Origin: an uncultured Verrucomicrobia subdivision 3 bacterium
GTDB lineage: Bacteria > Verrucomicrobiota > Verrucomicrobiia > Limisphaerales > UBA11358
Direction of reading: 5' to 3'
Assembly: GCA_903870815.1 (NCBI GenBank)
Contig: CAIQEI010000170.1
Location: 1-40,381, forward strand
DNA: 40,381 nt
A program made the translations under genes and the position numbers. The notes beneath the pieces are model-generated. The model was not told the DNA's origin and did not search any database. It saw only the letters and a list, made by a program, of their open reading frames with translations. How positions within the stretch are numbered: the stretch's first letter is position 1; every line of letters begins with the position of its first letter. Of the stretch, positions 1-7,867 are shown piece by piece.

Positions 1-1
1 C

Positions 2-460
2 GGCATATTTATGAACCAAATCCTGCAGGGCCAACCGATGACGATTTTCGGCGACGGAAAGCAGACCCGCGCCTTCAGCTACATTGACGACGTGGCGCCG
101 GTGATTGCCGCGAGCATTGCGCGCTCGGCCTGCTATAATCAGGTCTTTAATGTGGGCGCGGATCAGCCTTATTCCGTTGCGGAACTGGCCAATCTCGTCG
201 CCCGAGCGATGGAGGTGCCGCCGCAGATCAAAATGCTCGAGGCCCGCAATGAAGTCGTGCACGCCTATTCCGCCCACGACCGGGTCCAATGTTATTTTGG
301 CGACCTGATTAAAAATGTGCCTTTGGCCGAAGGCGTGAAGCGCATGGCCGCCTGGGCGAAGCAAACCGGCGCCCGCCAGGGCAAACCGTTCGAAGGCATC
401 GAAGTCTCCCGCAATCTTCCGCCGTCTTGGGCGCGGTTGATTGCGCCCGCGCAAGTTTAA
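2..460 (+). CDS. NAD-dependent epimerase/dehydratase, C-terminal part (5' truncated by window)
   Basis: The reading frame is open to the left edge (codons from base 2), so this is the last ~152 residues of a larger protein and the ATG at 11 is internal. The visible part matches the substrate-binding end of extended SDR sugar-nucleotide epimerases: 'GIFMNQILQGQPMTIFGDG' followed by 'TRAFSYIDDV' and then 'FNVGADQPYSVAELA'. This family interconverts or dehydrates UDP- or dTDP-sugars in the cytoplasm. The Rossmann glycine motif and YxxxK lie outside the window, so the exact reaction cannot be assigned. It ends six bases before the convergent methyltransferase gene and probably belongs to the same glycan locus. 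Confidence 0.88.
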   Translation, partial: GIFMNQILQGQPMTIFGDGKQTRAFSYIDDVAPVIAASIARSACYNQVFNVGADQPYSVAELANLVARAMEVPPQIKMLEARNEVVHAYSAHDRVQCYFGDLIKNVPLAEGVKRMAAWAKQTGARQGKPFEGIEVSRNLPPSWARLIAPAQV

Positions 461-466
461 GGCTGC

Positions 467-1213
467 TCAAAATTGGATCAGCCCGATTCCAAACCCGCCC
501 TGTTTCGGGTTTTCAATCAGTTCACGGCAGGCATGATTCTTTTCAGCAATTTCGGCCCAAAATTTATCCACGTGGCAATCCATCTCCGGCGGATGCAGGC
601 AAATGTCGTGAAGTGCAACCACGCCGCCCTTGCGAACGAGCGGCGAATACATTTCATAATCAGCCTTAACGCCTTCGTAAGTGTGGTCGCCGTCGATGAA
701 CAGAAAATCGACGCCTTCGGGCGGCAGCAACTTTTTTAGTTGCGCCAAAGAATCGGGGCGATGCGAGTCGGCGCGCAGCAGGTGCAACTTCTGTTTCGGC
801 CGGGCGAATTGACGATAAATCAACGTCCGCCAGTATGCATACCCTCCTCCATGTATTCCACCGGGTAAATCAATGCTAACAATGGTTGCGTCCGGGGCCG
901 CCAGGGCACACCACGCAGACAAAGTTCCTCCGTTGGCTGTGCCGATTTCAACGATGACGCGCGGCTTCTGTTTTTTGATCAGTTCAGCGATTTGGACGAA
1001 TTCCGACCGTACCTGGCCCGGGTAAATCAATCCCCCCGCTGAGTTGAAGCTAAAATCAACCACTTCATCCGGCGTTCCGTCAAACGGTTTCCTCAACGTC
1101 AAAAAGCGAAGGGCTTTAACCATCTGGCCAAAGTAGGAGAAAACCTTTTTGAACAGCGAACCGATACCTTCTTTTTGAATGGTTTTGAAGGCGATTTTAA
1201 ATTCGTAAATCAT
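467..1213 (-). CDS. CmcI-like class I SAM-dependent methyltransferase
   Basis: About 248 residues if started at the ATG at 1213; the track's TTG start at 1228 adds five residues and I see no ribosome site favouring it. The SAM-binding core is clear: 'VVEIGTANGGTLSAW' (motif I), 'IVSIDLPGG', then 'DFLFIDGDHTYEGVKADYEM' and 'KGGVVALHDI'. This is the Methyltransf_24/cephalosporin-hydroxylase (CmcI) type, often found in O-antigen and capsule loci, where such enzymes methylate a sugar. The substrate is not visible. It is convergent with the partial epimerase and co-directional with the GT2 gene upstream (92-base gap), so the two are probably cotranscribed. Confidence 0.85.
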   Translation of the reverse strand: MIYEFKIAFKTIQKEGIGSLFKKVFSYFGQMVKALRFLTLRKPFDGTPDEVVDFSFNSAGGLIYPGQVRSEFVQIAELIKKQKPRVIVEIGTANGGTLSAWCALAAPDATIVSIDLPGGIHGGGYAYWRTLIYRQFARPKQKLHLLRADSHRPDSLAQLKKLLPPEGVDFLFIDGDHTYEGVKADYEMYSPLVRKGGVVALHDICLHPPEMDCHVDKFWAEIAEKNHACRELIENPKQGGFGIGLIQF

Positions 1214-1305
1214 TGTTGTAACAGTCAATTAATTGAAAGTGGCAAGAAACCCGTGAGACCACAAGGTTCAAAGGTTTGCTTCCCGTCCTTGGCAGGTCAA
1301 TGCCA

Positions 1306-2364
1306 TCATTTGGCATCCACCTTTGGCAGACCGTATTTGAACAGGCGCTTGACCTCGTCCCAGCGGCCGGGTTTGAGGGTGAGGAAACGCATCATCCAAA
1401 AATCCCCGCGCTGCCGGAAGCCGGCGATGCGCCGCCGCCACGCGCGCACATGGGCGTGCATCTTGAAGGCCTCGGTGATCGCAGAGAGGTAGGCCTTGCG
1501 GATGTAGCTCCAGCGTTTGACCGCCGCCAGCATCACCATCGCTTCCGCCAGCAACATCAGCAGATGCGGGACTAACAGCAGCAGCAGGATGTGCTGGCAG
1601 TTTTTAAGCAGGAACAGGATGCCGTTGCGGTTGGTGAGAAACCGCTTGGAGTCTGACGTGCGGGATTCAATAGTTTTCGTGTTGCCTTCGGGGTTGACGA
1701 CCGCCGCGCCGCGATGATGCACGTGCGCACTCGGCACCGCCACGATTTTGCCGCCGGAGACCCAGACCCGCCAGCAAAGGTCGGCTTCATCCCCGTAGAT
1801 CAGCAGCTCCGGGGGATAGCCGCCGATTTTATCGAAAGTCTCCTTGCGGATAAGCAGGCTGCATCCGGGGGCGCCGGGGGTTTCCTCCGTATGCTCGAAG
1901 GGCGGGCCGCCAGTTGGGAATCCAAACAGGTCCAGCCCCCCTCGTCCGCCGCTTTGATAGGTGTCATCGTCGTAGTCGAACACCATGGGAGCAGCCGCAT
2001 TGGCTCCCGCCTGGACCGTTTCGTCATACAGTTTTTCCAGGCAATCCGGCTCCAGCCAGGTGTCATTGTTAAGAAACAGCAAAAATTCCCCCGAGGCCGC
2101 CGCCGCCCCGTTGTTGTTCGCCCCGCAGTAAAAGAGGTTCGCGCCGTTCTGCACCACGCGGCCCTTGGCGCCCGTGCGGGCAAGCCACGCCTCGGTGAAT
2201 TTCACGGATTCATCGGCGGAATTGTTGTCGGTGAGAATCACTTCGATCTGCGGAAAAATGGTCTGCTTTTCCAGCGATTCAAAACAGCGGTGCAGCCAGG
2301 CCTGGCCGTTGTAGTTCAGGACAACCACGCTGATCTTCAGCCGGCTGGATGGGGTCTCGTTCAT
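1306..2364 (-). CDS. GT2 family glycosyltransferase (rhamnosyltransferase-like)
   Basis: 352 residues. The N-terminal GT-A fold is recognisable from 'KISVVVLNYNGQAWLHRCFE', the nucleotide-binding 'LTDNNSADES', the metal-binding DXD-like 'LFLNNDTWLEPDCL', and an acceptor region 'IYGDEADLCWRVWVSGG' (the ED/DE-x-DLCWR motif of the WbbL/rhamnosyltransferase group). The C-terminal third holds a hydrophobic stretch ('HILLLLLVPHLLMLLAEAM'), suggesting membrane association. It probably transfers one sugar from an NDP-sugar to a lipid-linked glycan at the inner face of the membrane; donor and acceptor are unknown. The minus-strand ATG at 2364 fits the conserved start. It sits upstream of the CmcI-like methyltransferase. 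Confidence 0.88.
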   Translation of the reverse strand: MNETPSSRLKISVVVLNYNGQAWLHRCFESLEKQTIFPQIEVILTDNNSADESVKFTEAWLARTGAKGRVVQNGANLFYCGANNNGAAAASGEFLLFLNNDTWLEPDCLEKLYDETVQAGANAAAPMVFDYDDDTYQSGGRGGLDLFGFPTGGPPFEHTEETPGAPGCSLLIRKETFDKIGGYPPELLIYGDEADLCWRVWVSGGKIVAVPSAHVHHRGAAVVNPEGNTKTIESRTSDSKRFLTNRNGILFLLKNCQHILLLLLVPHLLMLLAEAMVMLAAVKRWSYIRKAYLSAITEAFKMHAHVRAWRRRIAGFRQRGDFWMMRFLTLKPGRWDEVKRLFKYGLPKVDAK

Positions 2365-2570
2365 GCGCGAAATGATTTATCCCCCGGATATTGCGGGAAA
2401 CGTCCGCGAAAGGAAAGTCTTGCGTGCAACGTCGCACTTCAAAATGGGCTTGCAAACCTGTGGTGCAGGCAGAAAATCACAAACAAGCCCCGCGCCGGTC
2501 ACGGGCATTAAACCGAATGGGAAATCTCGGCGAATAGTTGTTGGAGTCGGCAGGAAAACTATTTCTATTT

Positions 2571-3551
2571 ATGAGCGAATTCAAATTCTACTGCCCGTCA
2601 TGCGGCCAGCACATCCTGTGCGACACTGGCCATGCCGGAATGCAAATCTCTTGCCCGGTTTGCCAGCAGGCTATCGTCGTGCCCCCGGTGTCGGTGGCAA
2701 CGCCCATTCCACCGCAGCCTGCCCCGGTTTATTCGCCACATCCAAGCCCGGCTCCGGCGATGGGTCATCAGTATCCGGTTACCCCGGTGGCTCAACGGGC
2801 TGTTCCCGTGCCGTCGCGCACTTTTCAAAACATTTTAATCATTATGGTCTCGGTGCTGGTGCTTGCCGGCCTCGGCGTCGGTGGCTGGTATGGGTACTCC
2901 AAATTTAAGCTCGGACATCATCCAGCCGGTCTGGTGGCCTTGTGGTCAGGGGAAGGTAACGCCAATGATAGCGTGGGTACTAGTCACGGGCAGTTGTTAA
3001 ACCAAACCGGATTTGCCCCGGGCAAAGTGGGTCAAGCCTTCAATTTCAACGGCGTGGATTCGTATGTGAATATCCGCGGCAATCCTGCCATCAAAATGAC
3101 GGGGCCGTTTACCATCGTGGCTTGGGTTAACTATTCCCGGACCTCTGGCAATTATCAGGATTCCGTCATGGTCGTGACCAAAGGAATTGACGCGGTGACC
3201 TCGATGGATTGGGGGTTGGGCATCAGTCCGGCACAGAAATTAAGGCCGCATGCCCAAGTCGGGTCGGATTGGATATATTTTGACTGTGACACAACTCTTC
3301 AAACCGGGGTTTGGTATCAGGTGGCCATGGTTTACAGCGGGACAAATATTCAGGGTTATGTGAACGGCGCAGCGGACGGCTCCAAGGTGGTTTCGGGAGC
3401 GCTTCTGGCAACGGATAATCCATTACGGATCGGTGCCTATGCATCGGTTTTTCCGCCCGCTTTTTTTCCAGGAAGGATAGATGAGTTAGCACTTTACGAT
3501 CGCGCGCTTTCGGCGGAGGAAATCCAGAGGATTTATAACGAACAAAAATAA
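2571..3551 (+). CDS. Zinc-ribbon / TM / LamG-domain protein (paralogue 1)
   Basis: 326 residues from the ATG at 2571. The track's TTG at 2538 is rejected because the paralogue at 7868 begins with the same 'MSEFKFYCP'. Order of parts: a short N-terminal zinc ribbon with two CxxC pairs ('CPSCGQH' and 'CPVC', residues ~8-31), a Pro-rich linker (~35-80), one transmembrane helix ('ILIIMVSVLVLAGLGVGGW', ~85-110), and a concanavalin-like LamG domain beginning 'GLVALWSGEGNANDS' and ending 'IDELALYDRALSAEEIQRIY'. The ribbon should be cytoplasmic and the LamG domain outside the inner membrane. Function is unknown; LamG domains usually bind glycans or proteins. It lies on the opposite strand to neighbouring glycan genes. 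Confidence 0.85.
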   Translation: MSEFKFYCPSCGQHILCDTGHAGMQISCPVCQQAIVVPPVSVATPIPPQPAPVYSPHPSPAPAMGHQYPVTPVAQRAVPVPSRTFQNILIIMVSVLVLAGLGVGGWYGYSKFKLGHHPAGLVALWSGEGNANDSVGTSHGQLLNQTGFAPGKVGQAFNFNGVDSYVNIRGNPAIKMTGPFTIVAWVNYSRTSGNYQDSVMVVTKGIDAVTSMDWGLGISPAQKLRPHAQVGSDWIYFDCDTTLQTGVWYQVAMVYSGTNIQGYVNGAADGSKVVSGALLATDNPLRIGAYASVFPPAFFPGRIDELALYDRALSAEEIQRIYNEQK

Positions 3552-3982
3552 TTTACGGGTGAAGAGGTTGTTTCAAACCCTGGATTTATTGGTGATTATT
3601 CAGTTCAGATCTCCGCCAAGAACAGAGAGGCACGGCTTATTTTAGAAAGGTTGTTTCGCCTTCGCCGGGAGCCTGGGAGCGCCGCCCGCCAGACCGATGA
3701 GAAGGCAGCGGTCCAGGCAAACTGATGGGCTAGGTTTTCCGCCTGCGAAACCATAAGCCGCGACTCCCACCGTTGTTTTTGCCCGCTTTCCGCCGCTGGC
3801 GCTAAACCGCCCGGGTTCCCTCCCGAATTTGGTCTAAATTTGATGGCGTTTTCCATATAAAATGATGAAGCTGCTTTAAAATCTACCGCCTGTTCATTAG
3901 CATCCAACCCACAAAATTGAATTGATACGGTGATTGATTGCGCGCGACCTAAGCGCGTAGTTTTTACCAAATATATTTCTGC
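3552..3982. other. Non-coding interval between LamG gene and GT2 gene
   Basis: 431 bases with no credible gene. The minus-strand ORF overlapping here (3605-4333) is a shadow of the GT2 gene. The only structure noticed is a short GC hairpin (CGCGC, 7-nt loop, GCGCG at 3941-3957) followed by 'tagttttt', ending about 17 bases before the GT2 start. It looks like a weak terminator or attenuator, but the stem is only 5 bp. Confidence 0.5.
3941..3965 (+). terminator. Weak terminator-like hairpin just upstream of GT2 start
   Basis: A 5-bp all-GC stem (CGCGC/GCGCG) with a 7-nt loop is followed by a run of five T. It would stop readthrough from the LamG gene or attenuate the GT2 gene beginning at 3983. 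The stem is short, so chance is possible. Confidence 0.25.
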
Positions 3983-4885
3983 ATGAATCAAGAACTGTTG
4001 TCCATCTGTATCCCCACCCGGAATCGGGCCGGATATCTGCGCGACCTTCTGACGGCCTTTGCCCGCCAGGTGCGGGACGGCCAGCTCGGCCCCGAAGCCG
4101 TGGTCTTTTACTTCTCGGATAACGCCTCGGACGATGCGACCCCGGAGGTGATTCGCGAATTTGCCGGCCAGGTGCCCCAATCCGTCTATCACCGCAACCC
4201 CGCCAACATCGGCGGCGACAATAACATCCTCCACGTGCGCACTCTGGGCCGGGGACAATACCTCTGGGTTTTGGGCGACGATGAATTGCTGGCGGACAAC
4301 GCCCTGGTCAACCTCTTGCAGTTGTTGCGGCAAGCCCGGCCGGGATTAGTTTTGGCCTACGGCCCCGGCTATGACCTGCGGATTCGTGCTCCCCAGGTGT
4401 TTGCCGATTTCCGGGCGTACGCGCAGGAATGCGTTCGCGCCAACGTCCACGCGCTGGCGGAGCACTCGCTGATTTCCTGCAACATTTACCGGGCGGACTG
4501 CTACGACTTCGACTTTGCGCGGGAAACCTTGCCCACCCATTATCCCCAGTTGTATGGGATGATCCGGCCGTTGTTCAAGCGACGGGCGGCGGTGGTTCTG
4601 CCCGGTTTTCCCATTATCATTATGCGCGAAACCCCGGCGGCGGCGGTCGATGGCCTCTGGGTTTCTGATCTCGATGCCGTCTGGATCGGCTACTTCAAAT
4701 GGCTGCGGGACGAATTGCAATTGCCGGAATTGGATCCGAATGCCCCGAGCCGGCACGCCCGGCAGGCCATGATTCGAAAAATGTTCCGGCACCCATTCCG
4801 CTTTCTTGCCACCAACTGGCGGTCGTTGTTTGCTCCCGCCGCCTACCTTTTTGTTTTCAACCGTCTTTTCCGCCCGCGCAAATGA
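3983..4885 (+). CDS. GT2 family glycosyltransferase
   Basis: 300 residues. GT-A start 'ELLSICIPTRNRAGYLRDLL', then 'FYFSDNASDDATPEVI' and the DXD-like 'YLWVLGDDELLADNAL' place it in GT family 2, in the subgroup that resembles abequosyltransferase/WbbJ-neighbour enzymes ('SICIPTYNR'). The second half lacks strong membrane helices but ends in an aromatic/basic segment ('APAAYLFVFNRLFRPRK') that may lie on the membrane. Likely role is adding one sugar during assembly of a cell-surface glycan in the cytoplasm; specificity is not visible. It is one of the few plus-strand genes in this part of the locus and stands alone, with repeats downstream. Confidence 0.85.
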   Translation: MNQELLSICIPTRNRAGYLRDLLTAFARQVRDGQLGPEAVVFYFSDNASDDATPEVIREFAGQVPQSVYHRNPANIGGDNNILHVRTLGRGQYLWVLGDDELLADNALVNLLQLLRQARPGLVLAYGPGYDLRIRAPQVFADFRAYAQECVRANVHALAEHSLISCNIYRADCYDFDFARETLPTHYPQLYGMIRPLFKRRAAVVLPGFPIIIMRETPAAAVDGLWVSDLDAVWIGYFKWLRDELQLPELDPNAPSRHARQAMIRKMFRHPFRFLATNWRSLFAPAAYLFVFNRLFRPRK

Positions 4886-4925
4886 CCGCCCCCGCTAAGC
4901 CGGAACCATTCGTTGAAAAACATAT

Positions 4926-5075
4926 AAACCACGGATAAACAAAGATAAACACCAATCAGCAATGGGTTTTTGCAAGATAACCCAACCACACCAGACGGTG
5001 GGTCTGGTTTCCTTTGATAGAACCAGTCGTTTCCCGGTCCGCATCCGTGTTCATTCGTGTCCATCCGTGGTTGAA
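4926..5075. repeat. Inverted pair of 'atccgtggtt' intergenic repeats
   Basis: An imperfect inverted repeat. The left arm (4928-4953) begins 'accacggataaac' and the right arm (~5047-5074) ends 'gtccatccgtggt'; roughly 19 of 25 positions pair. The same family appears in direct orientation at ~6338-6371. This is the widely seen 'tccgtg..catccgtggtt' type of intergenic repeat; no function is known to me. It fills the 217-base gap between the GT2 gene and the convergent epimerase. Confidence 0.7.
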
Positions 5076-5102
5076 CTACATGGAACCGGCTAAGGCAAAG
5101 AC

Positions 5103-6149
5103 TCATGACTGTCGCAGCCAGCTTGCCGTCTTCTTGATCGCGGTTTCCAGATCCACCCGTTCCCGCAGACCCAGTTCCGCTTCGGCCCGTTTTACACTCG
5201 GCACATAGCGGGCCGGTGGTTGCCCCGGCGTCGGTGGTCGGAGAATAGTCACGCCCGCATGTGCCCCCAAAACGGATTCCACTTTTCGGGCAAGTTCCGC
5301 AATGGTCAGGGCTTGGGCTGATCCGACATTGTAGGCGCGGCCGGCCGGTGCCCGGAATAATATCGTCCACAGCCAGATGGCCAGGTCGGCGGCATACAGG
5401 TAGGAGCGGTAAGGCGTACCGTCGCCATGAATGCGAAGCGTTCTCCCGCGCATCGCGTCGTTGATGAAGTTGCCGATTGCAAAATGCGTGTCCATGGGCA
5501 AATGCGGCCCAACGAAAGCAAAGCCACGGGCAATTTTGATTTCAATTTCGTGCTGCTTGCCAAAATCAGTGCAGATTTTTTCCGCCGCAAACTTGCCCTT
5601 GCCATAGGCTGAAGTCGGAACGGCCGGATCTAACTTTTCCGCATAGTCTTCCTCAATCTGGGTGATCTCCGGCGGTTGCGGGCCATAGACCGCGCCGGAA
5701 CTGGTGAGCAGAAATTTTTTAGCCCCGGCGGTGTGGCTGAATTCCAGCGTATGTCGGGTTCCCTCCACGATGGTTTCAAACATCAGCCCCGGGTTTTCCG
5801 CGTTCAATTTGGCGCTGGCTTCGGTGGCGGCGTGGATGACGTGGGAAAAATATCCGGCGGGAAAAGTAAACGACCTCACGTCGCCGCGATGGAATCGGAT
5901 CGCCGGATTGGCGGCCAGATGGGGGGCTTTTTTTTGGAAGGAGGCGGGGTCGCGGGTCAATACGAGGACGGAGGCCCCCAGCTTGAGCTTCTCATTGGCC
6001 CAGGCGAAACTTTCCAACAGCCAGCAGCCAAAAAACCCGGTGCCACCCGTCAGGAAAAGCCTTTGGCCGCGCAATTCCTCCCACAGCTCCCGCGTGTGTG
6101 CCAGCGTATGGTCCAAGTCGTCTGCTAGCGGGTGCGGTGGTTTTCGCAT
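5103..6149 (-). CDS. NAD-dependent epimerase/dehydratase (extended SDR)
   Basis: 348 residues. An N-terminal extension of ~28 residues precedes the Rossmann motif 'LTGGTGFFGCWL' (GGTGFFG at 35-41). Then come 'DVRSFTFP', 'HVIHAATEASAK', the catalytic Ser region 'LLTSSGAVYG', and YxxxK in 'SAYGKGKFAAE', followed by the substrate loop 'DGTPYRSYLYAADLA' and 'YNVGSAQALTIAELA'. This is the dTDP-glucose 4,6-dehydratase/UDP-glucuronate decarboxylase-like branch acting on NDP-sugars. The C-terminal 'ARYVPSVKRAEAELGL' is typical of NDP-sugar epimerases. Product identity is not resolvable. It is co-directional with the NeuB-like gene upstream, with a 250-base gap carrying a repeat. Confidence 0.88.
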   Translation of the reverse strand: MRKPPHPLADDLDHTLAHTRELWEELRGQRLFLTGGTGFFGCWLLESFAWANEKLKLGASVLVLTRDPASFQKKAPHLAANPAIRFHRGDVRSFTFPAGYFSHVIHAATEASAKLNAENPGLMFETIVEGTRHTLEFSHTAGAKKFLLTSSGAVYGPQPPEITQIEEDYAEKLDPAVPTSAYGKGKFAAEKICTDFGKQHEIEIKIARGFAFVGPHLPMDTHFAIGNFINDAMRGRTLRIHGDGTPYRSYLYAADLAIWLWTILFRAPAGRAYNVGSAQALTIAELARKVESVLGAHAGVTILRPPTPGQPPARYVPSVKRAEAELGLRERVDLETAIKKTASWLRQS

Positions 6150-6337
6150 GTTAAATTGCGGTTATAATCCGGACTGCCGCCCGGGCATCTTAGCCGCAAA
6201 CATGCTGTTGAAAATGACTATCACGAAAGTTGTACCGATGGACATAGATGGGAGACATTTTTTAGCCGAAAAAGCGCGCCGCCAACGTGTGACCGGTCCG
6301 GCATGGGCTGGAACGGCCTTTACCACATACCCGTTTA

Positions 6338-6372
6338 TCCGTGGTCATCGGTGTCCATTCGTGGTTGAAATG
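6338..6372 (+). repeat. Single copy of the 'atccgtgg..cattcgtggtt' intergenic repeat
   Basis: 'tatccgtggtcatcggtgtc' followed by 'cattcgtggttgaa' repeats the element seen at 5047-5076. It occupies the 250-base gap between the NeuB-like gene and the epimerase. Nothing else is visible there. Confidence 0.65.
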
Positions 6373-6399
6373 AATTGTTCCGGCTTGGGCCCGGAACGC

Positions 6400-7482
6400 C
6401 TAGATGCCGCGCTGGTAGATGGCCTGTTTGAGTTCCTCGTCATAGGCGTAGGGACTGTCCAGCTGGTCAATCATCAGCGGCGCATCTTTTTTTACATCCG
6501 CCAGCAACGGCAGGCCGTTCATGATCTCGCGGCAGGAGATCTGGCCTTTTTGCAGCGGGACCGCCAGATAGACGTCATCGTCCCGCAGGGCCTGGCCCTG
6601 CTTCAAGTCGCGCTTCGCATAAACCCCGCGGATCAGGGCATCGAGGTATTTTACTTCCTCCGGCGGGCAGCGGCGTTTCATGGTGCCGGGGTTGCCGCAC
6701 ATTTTCTTCACCTTGCGAAAGGTCTTGAACCAGACATCGATGTTGTGCGGCAGGGAACAATAGGGCGAAACTGGAATGCCGTCCTCCTCGATATCAATGT
6801 GCCGCTCGAAGGTGCGCGCGCCTTTGGCATACGCAATCGCCAGGCTCGTCTCCCAATCCTGATATTCATGGGTAGAGAGGCCGATGGTGTTGTTCGGGTA
6901 GCGGTTCTTTAAAAAATCAACCTGGTTCAGTTCCAGATCCTGCTGCTCGGTCGGGTAGAGCGACACGCAATGGTTCAGCGCCAGCGGGATGTTCCGGTTG
7001 GAAAAAAATGTCACGAGATCGTCGGTGTCCTTGAGCGACGAACCGCCGGAGGAGGCGATGACCGGTTTTTTCGTCTTGGCGATGCGCTCGATGAGGAACC
7101 AGTCGTTCACATCGGAGCTGGCCAGCTTGATCAGCGGCAGGTCCAGCTCCACGCACAGGTCCACCGAGGCCTCGTCAAACGGCGTGGCGCTGGGAATGCA
7201 GCCCGCCTTGCGGATGGCCTCCACCATGGTGGCGAGATGTTCCTTGGTCAGTTTGGTGTCTAAAGTTTTTTTGACGTAACGAATGTCCGTGCGGGTCCGG
7301 AAATCCTTGTGGATGAAATTGTCCACGTCCCGAAACTGAAGTTTGATGGTGGCGCGGACGTTATTGAAGCGGACAATTTTAGAGAAATCATCAATGATTT
7401 TCAGGCCGCGCTCCAGCTTGCCCCAGTGGTTGTTGGCCATCTCGAGGACAAAAAGCTCTTCAAAAAAATTGCGGTGAATCAT
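6400..7482 (-). CDS. NeuB-family N-acetylneuraminate/nonulosonate synthase-like protein with SAF domain
   Basis: 360 residues, the usual NeuB length. The TIM barrel (~10-270) shows 'EMANNHWGK' (usual E-x-ANNH), 'ATIKLQFRDVDNF', 'SATPFDEASVD', 'IKLASSDVNDW', 'PVIASSGGSS' and 'LNHCVSLYPTEQQD'. A C-terminal SAF/antifreeze-like domain follows ('GVYAKRDLKQGQALRDDDV'). The family condenses phosphoenolpyruvate with an N-acetyl-aminosugar to give nine-carbon acids. Two motifs deviate: 'GLSTHEYQDW' replaces the usual GLSDH-T-G, and 'FERHIDIEEDG' replaces E-K-H-F-T. No CMP-transferase (NeuA) or NeuC is in this window, so the product may not be sialic acid. Chemistry is well supported; substrate is not. 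Confidence 0.85.
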   Translation of the reverse strand: MIHRNFFEELFVLEMANNHWGKLERGLKIIDDFSKIVRFNNVRATIKLQFRDVDNFIHKDFRTRTDIRYVKKTLDTKLTKEHLATMVEAIRKAGCIPSATPFDEASVDLCVELDLPLIKLASSDVNDWFLIERIAKTKKPVIASSGGSSLKDTDDLVTFFSNRNIPLALNHCVSLYPTEQQDLELNQVDFLKNRYPNNTIGLSTHEYQDWETSLAIAYAKGARTFERHIDIEEDGIPVSPYCSLPHNIDVWFKTFRKVKKMCGNPGTMKRRCPPEEVKYLDALIRGVYAKRDLKQGQALRDDDVYLAVPLQKGQISCREIMNGLPLLADVKKDAPLMIDQLDSPYAYDEELKQAIYQRGI

Positions 7483-7867
7483 ATTCGTGAAATCAAAGCA
7501 AAGCAGAATGTGTTCTAATTCGCAAATGTTTTTACGTGGTTGTCCGCCAAATGGGTGCGTCTAGTCCCTGCCTCGGTTTTCCAACCGCGCCGCGTTGTCA
7601 CCTGGATAGCTGTGGGTGAAACCCACGGTTGGCTCCAGACCAAATACACTGGTTCCAGCGTGGGTTTGTTTGTGCGTCATTGCCCCTCCCGCTTCAACCC
7701 TCCAACATTGCAACGCTTCAACTATATCTCGCCACCCGCCACCCGTCACTTGCCACTGGCCTGATGCGGAATTTCAATTGACATCAATGGTCCGAGGTGG
7801 CTTGGTGTTGCTATCACTCAACTCAAACTGGGAGCTGGGGCGGAATCCGGATTAAATAAACAATCAT
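7483..7867. other. Non-coding interval between divergent NeuB-like and LamG genes
   Basis: 385 bases between divergently transcribed genes, so promoters for both should lie here. I see pyrimidine-rich simple sequence ('cgccacccgccacccgtcac', ~7731-7750) and a TTGACA at 7778-7783, but no matching -10 at normal spacing. The short ORFs listed here have no recognisable content. Confidence 0.45.

Noticed and set aside
2538-2570. TTG-started extension of the first LamG gene
   Set aside because: The paralogue at 7868 begins at the equivalent of the ATG at 2571, so the upstream codons are not conserved.
3605-4333. 242-codon minus-strand ORF before and within the GT2 gene
   Set aside because: The GT2 frame has strong family motifs; this ORF has none.
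5704-6912. 402-codon plus-strand ORF spanning the epimerase and NeuB-like genes
   Set aside because: It runs antisense to two well-supported genes and shows no domain.
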